64,000 bases of DNA, taken from positions 62,001 to 126,000 of the forward strand of contig CBFHKY010000002.1 of assembly GCA_965656525.1 (NCBI GenBank). Direction: 5' to 3'. Shown here piece by piece: positions 44,399-52,417 of the stretch. Every line of letters begins with the position of its first letter. Position 1 is the stretch's first letter. The position numbers and the translations under genes are program-made. The notes under the pieces are model-generated. The model saw only the letters and a program-made list of their open reading frames with translations. It ran no database searches and was not told the origin of the DNA. This stretch comes from Pseudomaricurvus sp965656525. GTDB taxonomy: Bacteria; Pseudomonadota; Gammaproteobacteria; Pseudomonadales; Cellvibrionaceae.

Positions 44399-45529
44399 TT
44401 ACAAAACACCCTGAGGGTATGAACCTAAGATCTTCAAGTCTGCCGCCCGCGAGCCTACTTCCTTAAGCGCCTGCTGTACGTTGTCTTCGCTGATGTGACC
44501 ACTGAAGTCAATGAAGAACACATAATTCCAATTTCCCATACGAGAGGGGCGCGTTTCAACGCGAGTTAAGTCGATATTGAACCGATGGAATGGCTCTAGC
44601 AGTTCGTGCAGAGCACCGGGGGTGTTGCGCATGGCAATGACTACCGATGTTTTATCACGTCCGCTTGGACCAATTTGCTGATCACCGATAATTAAGAATC
44701 GTGTGGAATTATCAGGGCTGTCTTCAATTTTTTCAGAGAGCTTACTCAAGCCGTATTTTTCGGCTGCCAATTCGCCAGCGATCGCGGCGGCATTCCATTC
44801 GCCCCTCAAACGCTTAGCCGCTTCACCATTACTGCTTACGGCAATACGCTCTGCGTGTGGATAATTCGCGTCTAACCACTTTCGACATTGCGCTAAGGAT
44901 TGGCTATGTGAGTATATACGGCTGATACTGTCGGTTTTTGTAACGTCTGACACCAACAAACTATGGTGTATTCTTAATACGACCTCACCACAGATTTTAA
45001 GGTTGGAATCCATAAAACTGTCTAGGGTGTGGTTAACCACACCCTCAGTAGAGTTTTCTACCGGTACCACGCCATATTTGACGGCTCCTGCCTCTACTTC
45101 GCGAAACACTTCATCAATGGCCGACATTGGCCGAGTCTTCGCAGAATGCCCGAAATGCTTCAACGCAGCCTGCTCTGTAAACGTACCTTCTGGCCCGAGA
45201 AACGCCACATGAATCGGCTGCTCTAAAGCCAAGCAAGCCGACATAATCTCGCGAAATAAACGTGCAATTTCTTCATCGTCAAGAGGGCCTTCATTACGCG
45301 CCATCGCCTTACGCAAAACTTGTGCTTCGCGCTCTGGGCGATAGTAAATAATTTCTTCGCCATTACTGTGAGCTTTCTTTACATCGGCAACCTCTTGAGC
45401 ACAGCGAGCCCGCTCATTAATAAGCAAGCCTATACGCTGGTCAATATCATCGATACGATCGCGCAATATGAGTAGCTGCTCAGCTTCTTGCTCTTGGGCA
45501 CCTTTTGATTCATCTATTTCGCTTGCCAT
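44399..45529 (-). CDS. pheA: Chorismate mutase / prephenate dehydratase (P-protein)
   Basis: This 376-residue protein has a chorismate mutase domain (about 15-100; LRDRIDDIDQRIGLLINERA) and a prephenate dehydratase domain (105-285; VAFLGPEGTFTEQAALKHFG, DNSTRFLIIG with the catalytic Thr). A C-terminal ACT domain contains the feedback motif GALHELLEPFHRFNIDLTRV and ETRPSR. It makes phenylpyruvate for phenylalanine and is likely inhibited by Phe. The ATG at 45529 with GGAG upstream is preferred to the TTG at 45532. Confidence 0.95.
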   Translation of the reverse strand: MASEIDESKGAQEQEAEQLLILRDRIDDIDQRIGLLINERARCAQEVADVKKAHSNGEEIIYYRPEREAQVLRKAMARNEGPLDDEEIARLFREIMSACLALEQPIHVAFLGPEGTFTEQAALKHFGHSAKTRPMSAIDEVFREVEAGAVKYGVVPVENSTEGVVNHTLDSFMDSNLKICGEVVLRIHHSLLVSDVTKTDSISRIYSHSQSLAQCRKWLDANYPHAERIAVSSNGEAAKRLRGEWNAAAIAGELAAEKYGLSKLSEKIEDSPDNSTRFLIIGDQQIGPSGRDKTSVVIAMRNTPGALHELLEPFHRFNIDLTRVETRPSRMGNWNYVFFIDFSGHISEDNVQQALKEVGSRAADLKILGSYPQGVL

Positions 45530-45775
45530 CAATCACTCCAACACCCGCTCTCAATGACTGAGCCAACCACTCAAGTCTCACGGACAGCTGCACATCCTCT
45601 TGAAAACGCTCTGCGTTTAAACCCAAGCACACTAAGGCCGAGGACTATTCACTCAAACACAGTAGCAAATGTAAACAAACCCTGTGCATGATCTGTTTTG
45701 TCTACTTCAAAAAAAGACAAAACCGTTTTTACACACATTAATAGAGGGCTACTCCACAATAGAGGACTACTCTAC

Positions 45776-48385
45776 TTATTCTCCCTCAGGAGTACCCTGC
45801 GGATCGCTAGCTTCGGCATTCTCAGCAGCATCGGTCGCATCCACGATCGCAAGAACACCGCTTTCTTCGACGCGTTCCACACCAACAATATGTTCATCTT
45901 GCTTCACTTTAATCAAGCGAACACCTTGGGTGTTTCGGCCAAGAATGGATACTTCATCCACTCGGGTACGAACCAAGGTACCTTGATCGGAAATCAACAT
46001 GATCTCGTCACCCTCAAACACTTGCACCGCACCTACAACCGCGCCATTACGATCCGTTGTTTGCATACCGATAACGCCCTGGTTACCGCGGCCTTTCGCC
46101 GGGAAGTCATTAACACTCGTACGCTTACCAAAACCATTTTCACTGATGGTCAACACACAGCCATCTGGCTGCGGTATAACCATCGAAATAACTCGCTGAC
46201 CTTCCTGCAAGCGGATGCCGCGAACACCACGGGATACACGCCCCATAGCCCTAACATCGCTTTCTTTAAAGCGCGCCGCTTTACCACTAGAAGAGAACAA
46301 AATAACGTCGCTTTCACCCGTAGTAATGGCCGTACCCACCAAACGATCACCCTCGTCTAGCTCAATTGCTTTCAAGCCAACACTGCGCGGGCGAGAGAAT
46401 TGCGGCAAAGCCGTTTTCTTAACAGTACCGTTAGCGGTCGCCATGAAAATAAAATAGTCAGCGTCGTACTCTCTAACCGGCAAAATCGATGTAATGTACT
46501 CGCCATCTTCCAATGGCAACAAATTAACCACCGGGCGACCTCGAGATTGACGCCCCGCCACAGGGATTTGATAAACCTTTAGCCAATAAACCTTACCCAC
46601 ACTGGTGAAACACAAAATGGTGTCATGTGTACTGGCAATCAATAAGTGCTCAACAAAATCTTCATCTTTAACCGACGTTGCAGCTTTGCCCATACCGCCA
46701 CGGCGCTGAGCCTGATAACTGTCCAGCGGCTGGGTCTTAGCATAGCCACCGTGTGATATGGTTACTACACGGTCTTCTTCGGTGATTAAATCTTCGATGG
46801 TTAGATCTTGCTGAGAACTTTGAATTTCAGTACGACGTTCATCGCCATAGTTGGATTCCACTTCTTCCAGCTCTTCACGAATCACTTCCATCAAGCGCAG
46901 CGGATTGCCTAAAATATTTAAGTACTCAGCGATCTGCTCTAACTTTTCAGAATATTCCGCCAATAACTTTTCATGTTCCATGCCCGTTAAACGGTGCAGT
47001 CGCAATTCCAAAATGGCCTGTGCTTGCGCAGGTGACAGATAGTATTTATCACCTTGCACACCAAACTTCGGATCCAGCTCTTCTGGACGACAGGCATCAT
47101 CACCAGCACGACTCAGGAACTCACCTATTTGGCCAACACTCCACCCTCTAGCAATCAAACTTTCTTTTGCTTCAGCAGGACTGGAAGAACCTTTGATAAG
47201 CTCAATAACTTGATCAATATTAGCGATGGCCACCGCCAAACCTTCGAGGATATGGCCGCGCTCACGCGCTTTACGCAATAAGAAAACGGTGCGGCGTGTA
47301 ACAACTTCTCGGCGATGGCGTACAAAATGCTTCAACATCTCCTTGAGGTTTAACAACTTCGGCTGGCCATCGACCAGTGCCACAATGTTAATACCAAATA
47401 CGCTCTGCAACTGAGTCTGTGCGTAGAGGTTGTTAAGAATAACTTCGCCGACTTCGCCTCGCTTCAGCTCGATCACAACGCGCAAGCCGTCTTTATCAGA
47501 CTCGTCACGCAACTCAGAGATGCCTTCAAGCTTTTTCTCTTTGACCAACTCGGCGATCTTTTCAATCAGTCGCGCTTTGTTCAGTTGGTAGGGGATCTCA
47601 TGGATAATAATGGTTTCGCGACTGGTTTTCTCATCGCGTTCAATAGAGGCTTTTGCACGCACGTAAATTCGGCCGCGACCAGTGCGATAAGCCTGCACAA
47701 TACCACCTCGGCCATTGATGATGCCGCCTGTGGGAAAGTCTGGACCTGGAATCAACTCCATCAGCTCATCAATGGTGATGTCTTCGTTGTCAATGTAGGC
47801 CAAACAGCCCTTAATCACTTCTGTCAAGTTGTGGGGTGGAATGTTAGTGGCCATACCCACAGCGATGCCCGATGAACCATTGATCAGCAAGTTGGGCACA
47901 CGGGTTGGCATTACACTCGGCATTAACTCTGTGCCATCGTAGTTGGGCACAAAATCAACGGTTTCTTTTTCGAGATCGGCCAGCAGATCATGGGCGATCT
48001 TCTGCATCCGTATCTCGGTATAACGCATGGCAGCGGCACTGTCGCCATCCACCGAACCAAAGTTACCCTGGCCGTCGACGAGCATATAGCGCAGAGAGAA
48101 AGGCTGCGCCATACGTACGATAGTGTCATAGACCGCAGAATCGCCATGAGGGTGGTATTTACCGATGACGTCACCGACCACACGGGCCGACTTCTTATAA
48201 GCTTTGTTCCAGTCGTTATTCAATTCGCTCATGGCGAATAACACCCGACGGTGTACTGGCTTAAGACCATCCCTAACATCTGGCAGCGCCCTGCCAACAA
48301 TCACGCTCATGGCGTAATCTAGATAGGACTGTTTCAGTTCGTCTTCGATATTTACGGGCAGAAGTTCTTTGGCTAATTCACCCAT
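45776..48385 (-). CDS. gyrA: DNA gyrase subunit A
   Basis: This 869-residue protein has the catalytic tyrosine in AAMRYTEIRMQKIA near 122. The quinolone-resistance region HPHGDSAVYDTIVRMAQPFS has the wild-type Ser and Asp, and the C-terminal beta-pinwheel has a GyrA box QRRGGMGK. With GyrB it supercoils DNA. An Asp/Glu-rich tail follows the pinwheel. AAGGAAT lies upstream of the ATG. It is divergent from the mtaD group. The 243 bases downstream, before pheA, show no clear gene or terminator. Confidence 0.97.
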   Translation of the reverse strand: MGELAKELLPVNIEDELKQSYLDYAMSVIVGRALPDVRDGLKPVHRRVLFAMSELNNDWNKAYKKSARVVGDVIGKYHPHGDSAVYDTIVRMAQPFSLRYMLVDGQGNFGSVDGDSAAAMRYTEIRMQKIAHDLLADLEKETVDFVPNYDGTELMPSVMPTRVPNLLINGSSGIAVGMATNIPPHNLTEVIKGCLAYIDNEDITIDELMELIPGPDFPTGGIINGRGGIVQAYRTGRGRIYVRAKASIERDEKTSRETIIIHEIPYQLNKARLIEKIAELVKEKKLEGISELRDESDKDGLRVVIELKRGEVGEVILNNLYAQTQLQSVFGINIVALVDGQPKLLNLKEMLKHFVRHRREVVTRRTVFLLRKARERGHILEGLAVAIANIDQVIELIKGSSSPAEAKESLIARGWSVGQIGEFLSRAGDDACRPEELDPKFGVQGDKYYLSPAQAQAILELRLHRLTGMEHEKLLAEYSEKLEQIAEYLNILGNPLRLMEVIREELEEVESNYGDERRTEIQSSQQDLTIEDLITEEDRVVTISHGGYAKTQPLDSYQAQRRGGMGKAATSVKDEDFVEHLLIASTHDTILCFTSVGKVYWLKVYQIPVAGRQSRGRPVVNLLPLEDGEYITSILPVREYDADYFIFMATANGTVKKTALPQFSRPRSVGLKAIELDEGDRLVGTAITTGESDVILFSSSGKAARFKESDVRAMGRVSRGVRGIRLQEGQRVISMVIPQPDGCVLTISENGFGKRTSVNDFPAKGRGNQGVIGMQTTDRNGAVVGAVQVFEGDEIMLISDQGTLVRTRVDEVSILGRNTQGVRLIKVKQDEHIVGVERVEESGVLAIVDATDAAENAEASDPQGTPEGE

Positions 48386-48699
48386 GGAGCAGACATTCCT
48401 TATTATTTAGGACAGCGCCGATCATCATAAACTGCAACCAGCGGCCGTTTTTGTTAAAGCCGTATAACCACAACTAAAGCCCTCGATAATACCATAAAAC
48501 CAGCAACATAAGTACGACATTACATGACCTTTTAGGGCTATTGCCTTCGCAGGCCTGAGGCTCCAAGCATTAGACCAAGCACTGCGCTATAAACACATTC
48601 AAGGTATACTGAAAAAATAACGAAACAAGCTCAAAATACGCACAATATCCACACATTTTGGATACGTTTTGGGCACTTGATTTTAGGAGCCCCAAACGA
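48386..48699. other. Divergent promoter region between gyrA and mtaD
   Basis: This 314-base gap carries the leaders of two divergent genes. A TATACT (48604-48609) on the plus strand and a small inverted repeat TATCC/GGATA (48646-48664) lie before mtaD, but no promoter is complete enough to call. No RNA gene or further reading frame is seen. Confidence 0.4.
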
Positions 48700-50040
48700 A
48701 TGGTTAACTCAGTATCCCAAACCAGTAGCAATACGGTCGATCAAATCATTCACGCTCGTTGGATTGTCCCCGTAGTGCCAGCGGATACTGTGCTGCACCA
48801 CTGTGCTCTGATTATTGACCAAGGCCGAATTTGTAACATTCTACCCTCAGCAGAAGCGGATAAAAAATACTCCAGTAACGACATTCTTCACCTCAGGCAT
48901 CACGCCATCATTCCTGGCCTTGTGAACGCACACACCCATGCTGCTATGAGTTTATTTCGAGGCTATGCCGATGACTATCCACTGAAGAGCTGGCTGGAAG
49001 AGCACATCTGGCCAGCAGAGGGCCAATGGGTATCTGCCGAATTTGTACGCGACGGCGCAGAGCTCGCCACTGCAGAAATGATTCGCTCTGGAACAACAAC
49101 CTTTTCCGATATGTATTTTTTCCCAGAAGAAACCGCCCAAGTAGCACTCAAAGCAGGGATCCGCTGCCAGTTGGCGTTTCCAATTCTGGACTTTCCCACG
49201 GCTTGGGGACAAGGGCCAGACGACTACATTCGCAAGGGTCTAGCACTTCACGACACTTATCGCTCGCACCCTTTGATCCACATCGTGTTTGGTCCACACG
49301 CTCCTTATACGGTCTCTGACGAACCCTTACGGCGAATCGCCACTCTAGCGGAAGAAACGCAGAGCGCCATTCAGATACACCTGCACGAGACCGAACAAGA
49401 AGTCGCCGATGCACTTGCTGCGACTGGAGAGCGCCCAATCGAACGTTTGAATCGCCTAGGCCTGCTATCCCCGCTGACACAATGTGTACACATGACCCAG
49501 CTTTCTTCGGGTGATATCGATCTACTGCAACAGAGCGGGGCCCACGTCATACACTGCCCAGAATCCAACTTAAAGTTGGCCAGCGGCTTTTGCCAAGTGG
49601 ACAAGTTACAGCAAAGCGGCATCAATGTGGCGCTGGGGACTGACAGCGCAGCCAGCAATAACGACTTGGATTTATTGGCCGAAATGCGCACCGCAGCCTT
49701 GCTGGCCAAAGGCGTTAGTGGCAATGCTGCCGCCTTAAACGCCCACCAAGCACTGAGCATGGCTACGCTGGGAGGCGCCAAAGCCTTGGGCATGGAAGCC
49801 GAAATTGGCAGCCTAGAAATCGGTAAGGCAGCCGACATCGTGGCCGTCGAACTCAATGAACTGGAGCAATCTCCGAATTACAATCCTTTGGCGGCCCTCG
49901 TGTACTGTCACGTCTCACATAAAGTGAGCCATGTATGGGTGCAAGGGCGTAAACTTCTGAACGAACGTAAGCTTACTACGATGGACCAGTCTGTCATTCA
50001 GGCAAAAGCTCAGCAATGGCAAGACCGCATCGGTAAGTAA
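48700..50040 (+). CDS. mtaD: 5-methylthioadenosine/S-adenosylhomocysteine deaminase-like amidohydrolase
   Basis: The ATG at 48700 with TAGGAGC upstream gives 446 residues. Metal-binding motifs of the TRZ/ATZ amidohydrolases are intact: VNAHTHAAMSLFRGY, HLHETEQEV and GTDSAASNNDLDLLAEMR. In Pseudomonas the gene at this position (before ubiG) deaminates methylthioadenosine, part of methionine salvage. The position here is the same, which supports the assignment; other adenosine-like substrates are possible. Confidence 0.88.
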   Translation: MVNSVSQTSSNTVDQIIHARWIVPVVPADTVLHHCALIIDQGRICNILPSAEADKKYSSNDILHLRHHAIIPGLVNAHTHAAMSLFRGYADDYPLKSWLEEHIWPAEGQWVSAEFVRDGAELATAEMIRSGTTTFSDMYFFPEETAQVALKAGIRCQLAFPILDFPTAWGQGPDDYIRKGLALHDTYRSHPLIHIVFGPHAPYTVSDEPLRRIATLAEETQSAIQIHLHETEQEVADALAATGERPIERLNRLGLLSPLTQCVHMTQLSSGDIDLLQQSGAHVIHCPESNLKLASGFCQVDKLQQSGINVALGTDSAASNNDLDLLAEMRTAALLAKGVSGNAAALNAHQALSMATLGGAKALGMEAEIGSLEIGKAADIVAVELNELEQSPNYNPLAALVYCHVSHKVSHVWVQGRKLLNERKLTTMDQSVIQAKAQQWQDRIGK

Positions 50041-50089
50041 GCACTACATAACAAAAAATCAACAGACAAAACACAGGAAGCGCTTTGAC

Positions 50090-50791
50090 ATGAGCAATGT
50101 AGATCAGGCTGAAATTGCCAAATTTGAAGCCCTAGCCAGTCGCTGGTGGGATAAGGATAGCGAGTTCAAACCACTGCACGACATCAACCCTTTGCGCAGT
50201 AACTACATCGATGAGCGCTCCCCTGTAGCAGGAAAAAAAGTTCTAGACGTAGGTTGTGGGGGCGGCATCCTGTGTGAAGCTCTCGCCCAGCGCGGCGCCG
50301 AAGTCAGCGGTATCGATATGGGGGTAGCGCCCTTAGAAGTCGCCAAACTTCACAGCTTAGAAAGTGGTATGGCTGTCAATTATCGTCAGATCACCGCCGA
50401 GGCACTGGCAGAACAGGAAGCAGGGCAATACGACATTGTCACGTGTTTGGAAATGCTAGAACACGTACCAGATCCTTCTTCTATCATTCGTGCCTGTGCC
50501 ACGCTCTGTAAGCCTGGTGGGCACGTGTACTTTTCAACCATTAACCGCAACCCCAAAGCGTATGCATTTGCGGTATTGGGCGCCGAGTATGTGCTCAAGC
50601 TCTTGCCAAAAGGAACCCACGAATACAGCAAGTTCATCAAGCCTTCTGAGCTCGCACTGTGGGTACGTCAAGCTGAACTGAGCATGCAGCACATGACAGG
50701 AATGACTTACAATCCGCTAACCAAGCGTTACAAACTCAAGCCCAGTGATGTGGATGTGAATTATCTTGTGCACACAACAAAAGAAGACTGA
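50090..50791 (+). CDS. ubiG: Ubiquinone biosynthesis O-methyltransferase
   Basis: This 233-residue SAM-dependent methyltransferase has motif I VLDVGCGGGILCEALAQRGA, the UbiG opening FEALASRWWDKDSEFKPLHD, and LEMLEHVPDP. It performs both O-methylations in ubiquinone synthesis. AGGAAG lies about 10 bases before the ATG. mupP follows 9 bases later, indicating an operon. Confidence 0.95.
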   Translation: MSNVDQAEIAKFEALASRWWDKDSEFKPLHDINPLRSNYIDERSPVAGKKVLDVGCGGGILCEALAQRGAEVSGIDMGVAPLEVAKLHSLESGMAVNYRQITAEALAEQEAGQYDIVTCLEMLEHVPDPSSIIRACATLCKPGGHVYFSTINRNPKAYAFAVLGAEYVLKLLPKGTHEYSKFIKPSELALWVRQAELSMQHMTGMTYNPLTKRYKLKPSDVDVNYLVHTTKED

Positions 50792-50800
50792 GCCCACAGC

Positions 50801-51511
50801 ATGACAACCAATGCGACTCCTCTCAACCAGCAAATTTCTTCTCACGCTTTAAAAGCTGTGATGTTCGATCTAGACGGGACGCTAATAGACACCGCCCCTG
50901 ACTTCATCTATGTGCTCAACACATTGCGTAACCAGCACCAGTTGCCCCCATTAAACGATACAGAGATCCGCAATACCGTATCGAATGGTGCACGTGCCTT
51001 AATTACTCTAGGTTTTGGCCTCAACGAAGGCGAAAACGGGTTTGAGGCATTAAAACAACAACTTCTGGATCTCTACGGTGAGCATCTAGCCGTTAAGAGC
51101 GGGTTATTCGAAGGGATGGCAACACTGTTAGAGGAGATACAAAACCATGGCTTATTGTGGGGGATAGCCACCAATAAACCTGAGCGCTACACTGTTCCAC
51201 TGATAGCAGCTCTAGGGTTACGACCCGACTGCGTTATTTGCCCAGATCATGTACAACACTCTAAACCGCACCCAGAATCTTTGCTACTAGCCGCGAGTCA
51301 GTTGAGCTGCACACCCGAGCAAATATTATACGTGGGTGACCATGAAAGAGACATTCGCTGCGGCAATGACGCCAACAGCCCTACCGTTGCTGCCGCTTAC
51401 GGTTATATTGACCAAGGTGATGACATCAGCTGCTGGCAAGCGACCTACATCGCTCATAATGTCTCTGAGCTGCAATCCATCATTCAGAGCTGCGTGGCAA
51501 CGCCGCAATAA
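50801..51511 (+). CDS. mupP: HAD phosphatase, probable N-acetylmuramic acid 6-phosphate phosphatase
   Basis: This 236-residue HAD hydrolase has motif I MFDLDGTLIDTAPDF, motif II region ATNKPERYTVPLI and motif IV YVGDHERDIRCGNDA, as in phosphoglycolate phosphatases. The order ubiG-this gene-yciK is exactly that of Pseudomonas, where this gene is MupP, a peptidoglycan recycling enzyme. Sequence alone would also allow a Gph role; synteny decides for MupP. Confidence 0.85.
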   Translation: MTTNATPLNQQISSHALKAVMFDLDGTLIDTAPDFIYVLNTLRNQHQLPPLNDTEIRNTVSNGARALITLGFGLNEGENGFEALKQQLLDLYGEHLAVKSGLFEGMATLLEEIQNHGLLWGIATNKPERYTVPLIAALGLRPDCVICPDHVQHSKPHPESLLLAASQLSCTPEQILYVGDHERDIRCGNDANSPTVAAAYGYIDQGDDISCWQATYIAHNVSELQSIIQSCVATPQ

Positions 51512-51574
51512 ACACCAAAAACACCAGAATATTGATCCAACCACTGCCCATAATTGTTTGATAGAGATGCCCTC

Positions 51575-52333
51575 ATGAATCATCTGCCAAAAGAATACCA
51601 ACCTACTGAAAAATGTCTCCAGGATAAAATTATTCTGGTCACCGGCGCTGGTGCCGGAATTGGCCGAACTGCAGCGCTGACGTTTGCCAGCCACGGCGCT
51701 ACCGTCATATTGTTAGGCCGCACTATCGCCAAGCTGGAAATGGTTTACGATGCCATTGAACAAGCAGGCGACCCACAACCCGCCATTTACCCAATGAATC
51801 TAGAAGGCGCATGCGAAAAAGATTACGAGGATATGGCCCAAGCGTTATTTGATGAGTTTGGTCGTTTGGATGGATTAGTACACAACGCGGCTGAACTGGG
51901 TGAGCGCACCACGATCAGTAATTACTCGCCTGATGTCTGGCTGCGAGTTATGCAAGTTAATGTAAATGCACCGTTTATGATGACAAAAGCGCTTCTGCCG
52001 TTACTGGAACACTCTGACAGTGGCAGCATTGTATTTACAGGTTCAAGTGTTGGCTACATGGGGCGTGCATTCTGGGGAGCTTATGCGGTATCAAAAGCCG
52101 CCAATGAAAACCTTATGCAAGTACTGTCACAAGAGCTAGACGGCACCAGCACTACGCGTGTTAACAGCATCAATCCAGGCGCCACAAGAACGCAAATGCG
52201 CGCTACGGCCTACCCCGCCGAAAACCCCTTAGAGGTAAAACCCGCAGAAGCCTTAATGCCGCTGTATCTGTATTTGATGAATGAAGACAGCAACGGAGTG
52301 AGCGGTCAACAATTTGATGCCCACTCGAGCTAA
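51575..52333 (+). CDS. YciK-family short-chain dehydrogenase
   Basis: From the ATG at 51575 the protein has 252 residues. It shows the NAD(P) motif LVTGAGAGIGRTAALTFASH, NAAELGER, and the catalytic Ser-Tyr-Lys set (TGSSVGYMGRAFWGAYAVSK), as in YciK oxidoreductases. The substrate is unknown in the family. A TTG at 51554 would extend it by 7 residues but has poorer support. It is the last gene of the mtaD-ubiG-mupP group. Only a weak hairpin follows it. Confidence 0.88.
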   Translation: MNHLPKEYQPTEKCLQDKIILVTGAGAGIGRTAALTFASHGATVILLGRTIAKLEMVYDAIEQAGDPQPAIYPMNLEGACEKDYEDMAQALFDEFGRLDGLVHNAAELGERTTISNYSPDVWLRVMQVNVNAPFMMTKALLPLLEHSDSGSIVFTGSSVGYMGRAFWGAYAVSKAANENLMQVLSQELDGTSTTRVNSINPGATRTQMRATAYPAENPLEVKPAEALMPLYLYLMNEDSNGVSGQQFDAHSS

Positions 52334-52417
52334 ATAACCCTCCGATGGTCGTAGAGCTTTGCAGCCTTCGGCCATCAAAATCTGTGACTATGGCAATCTC
52401 ACCCTCCCTATAACTGT

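Noticed and set aside
45700..45780. Short TTTTGTC/GACAAAA inverted repeat and a near-repeat GAGGxCTACTC after gyrA
   Set aside because: The stem is weak with a long A-rich loop and the repeats are too short to call a terminator or repeat element.
49371..49856. Minus-strand open frame of 161 codons opposite mtaD
   Set aside because: Antisense to conserved metal-binding motifs of the amidohydrolase; low-complexity Ser/Ala-rich product.
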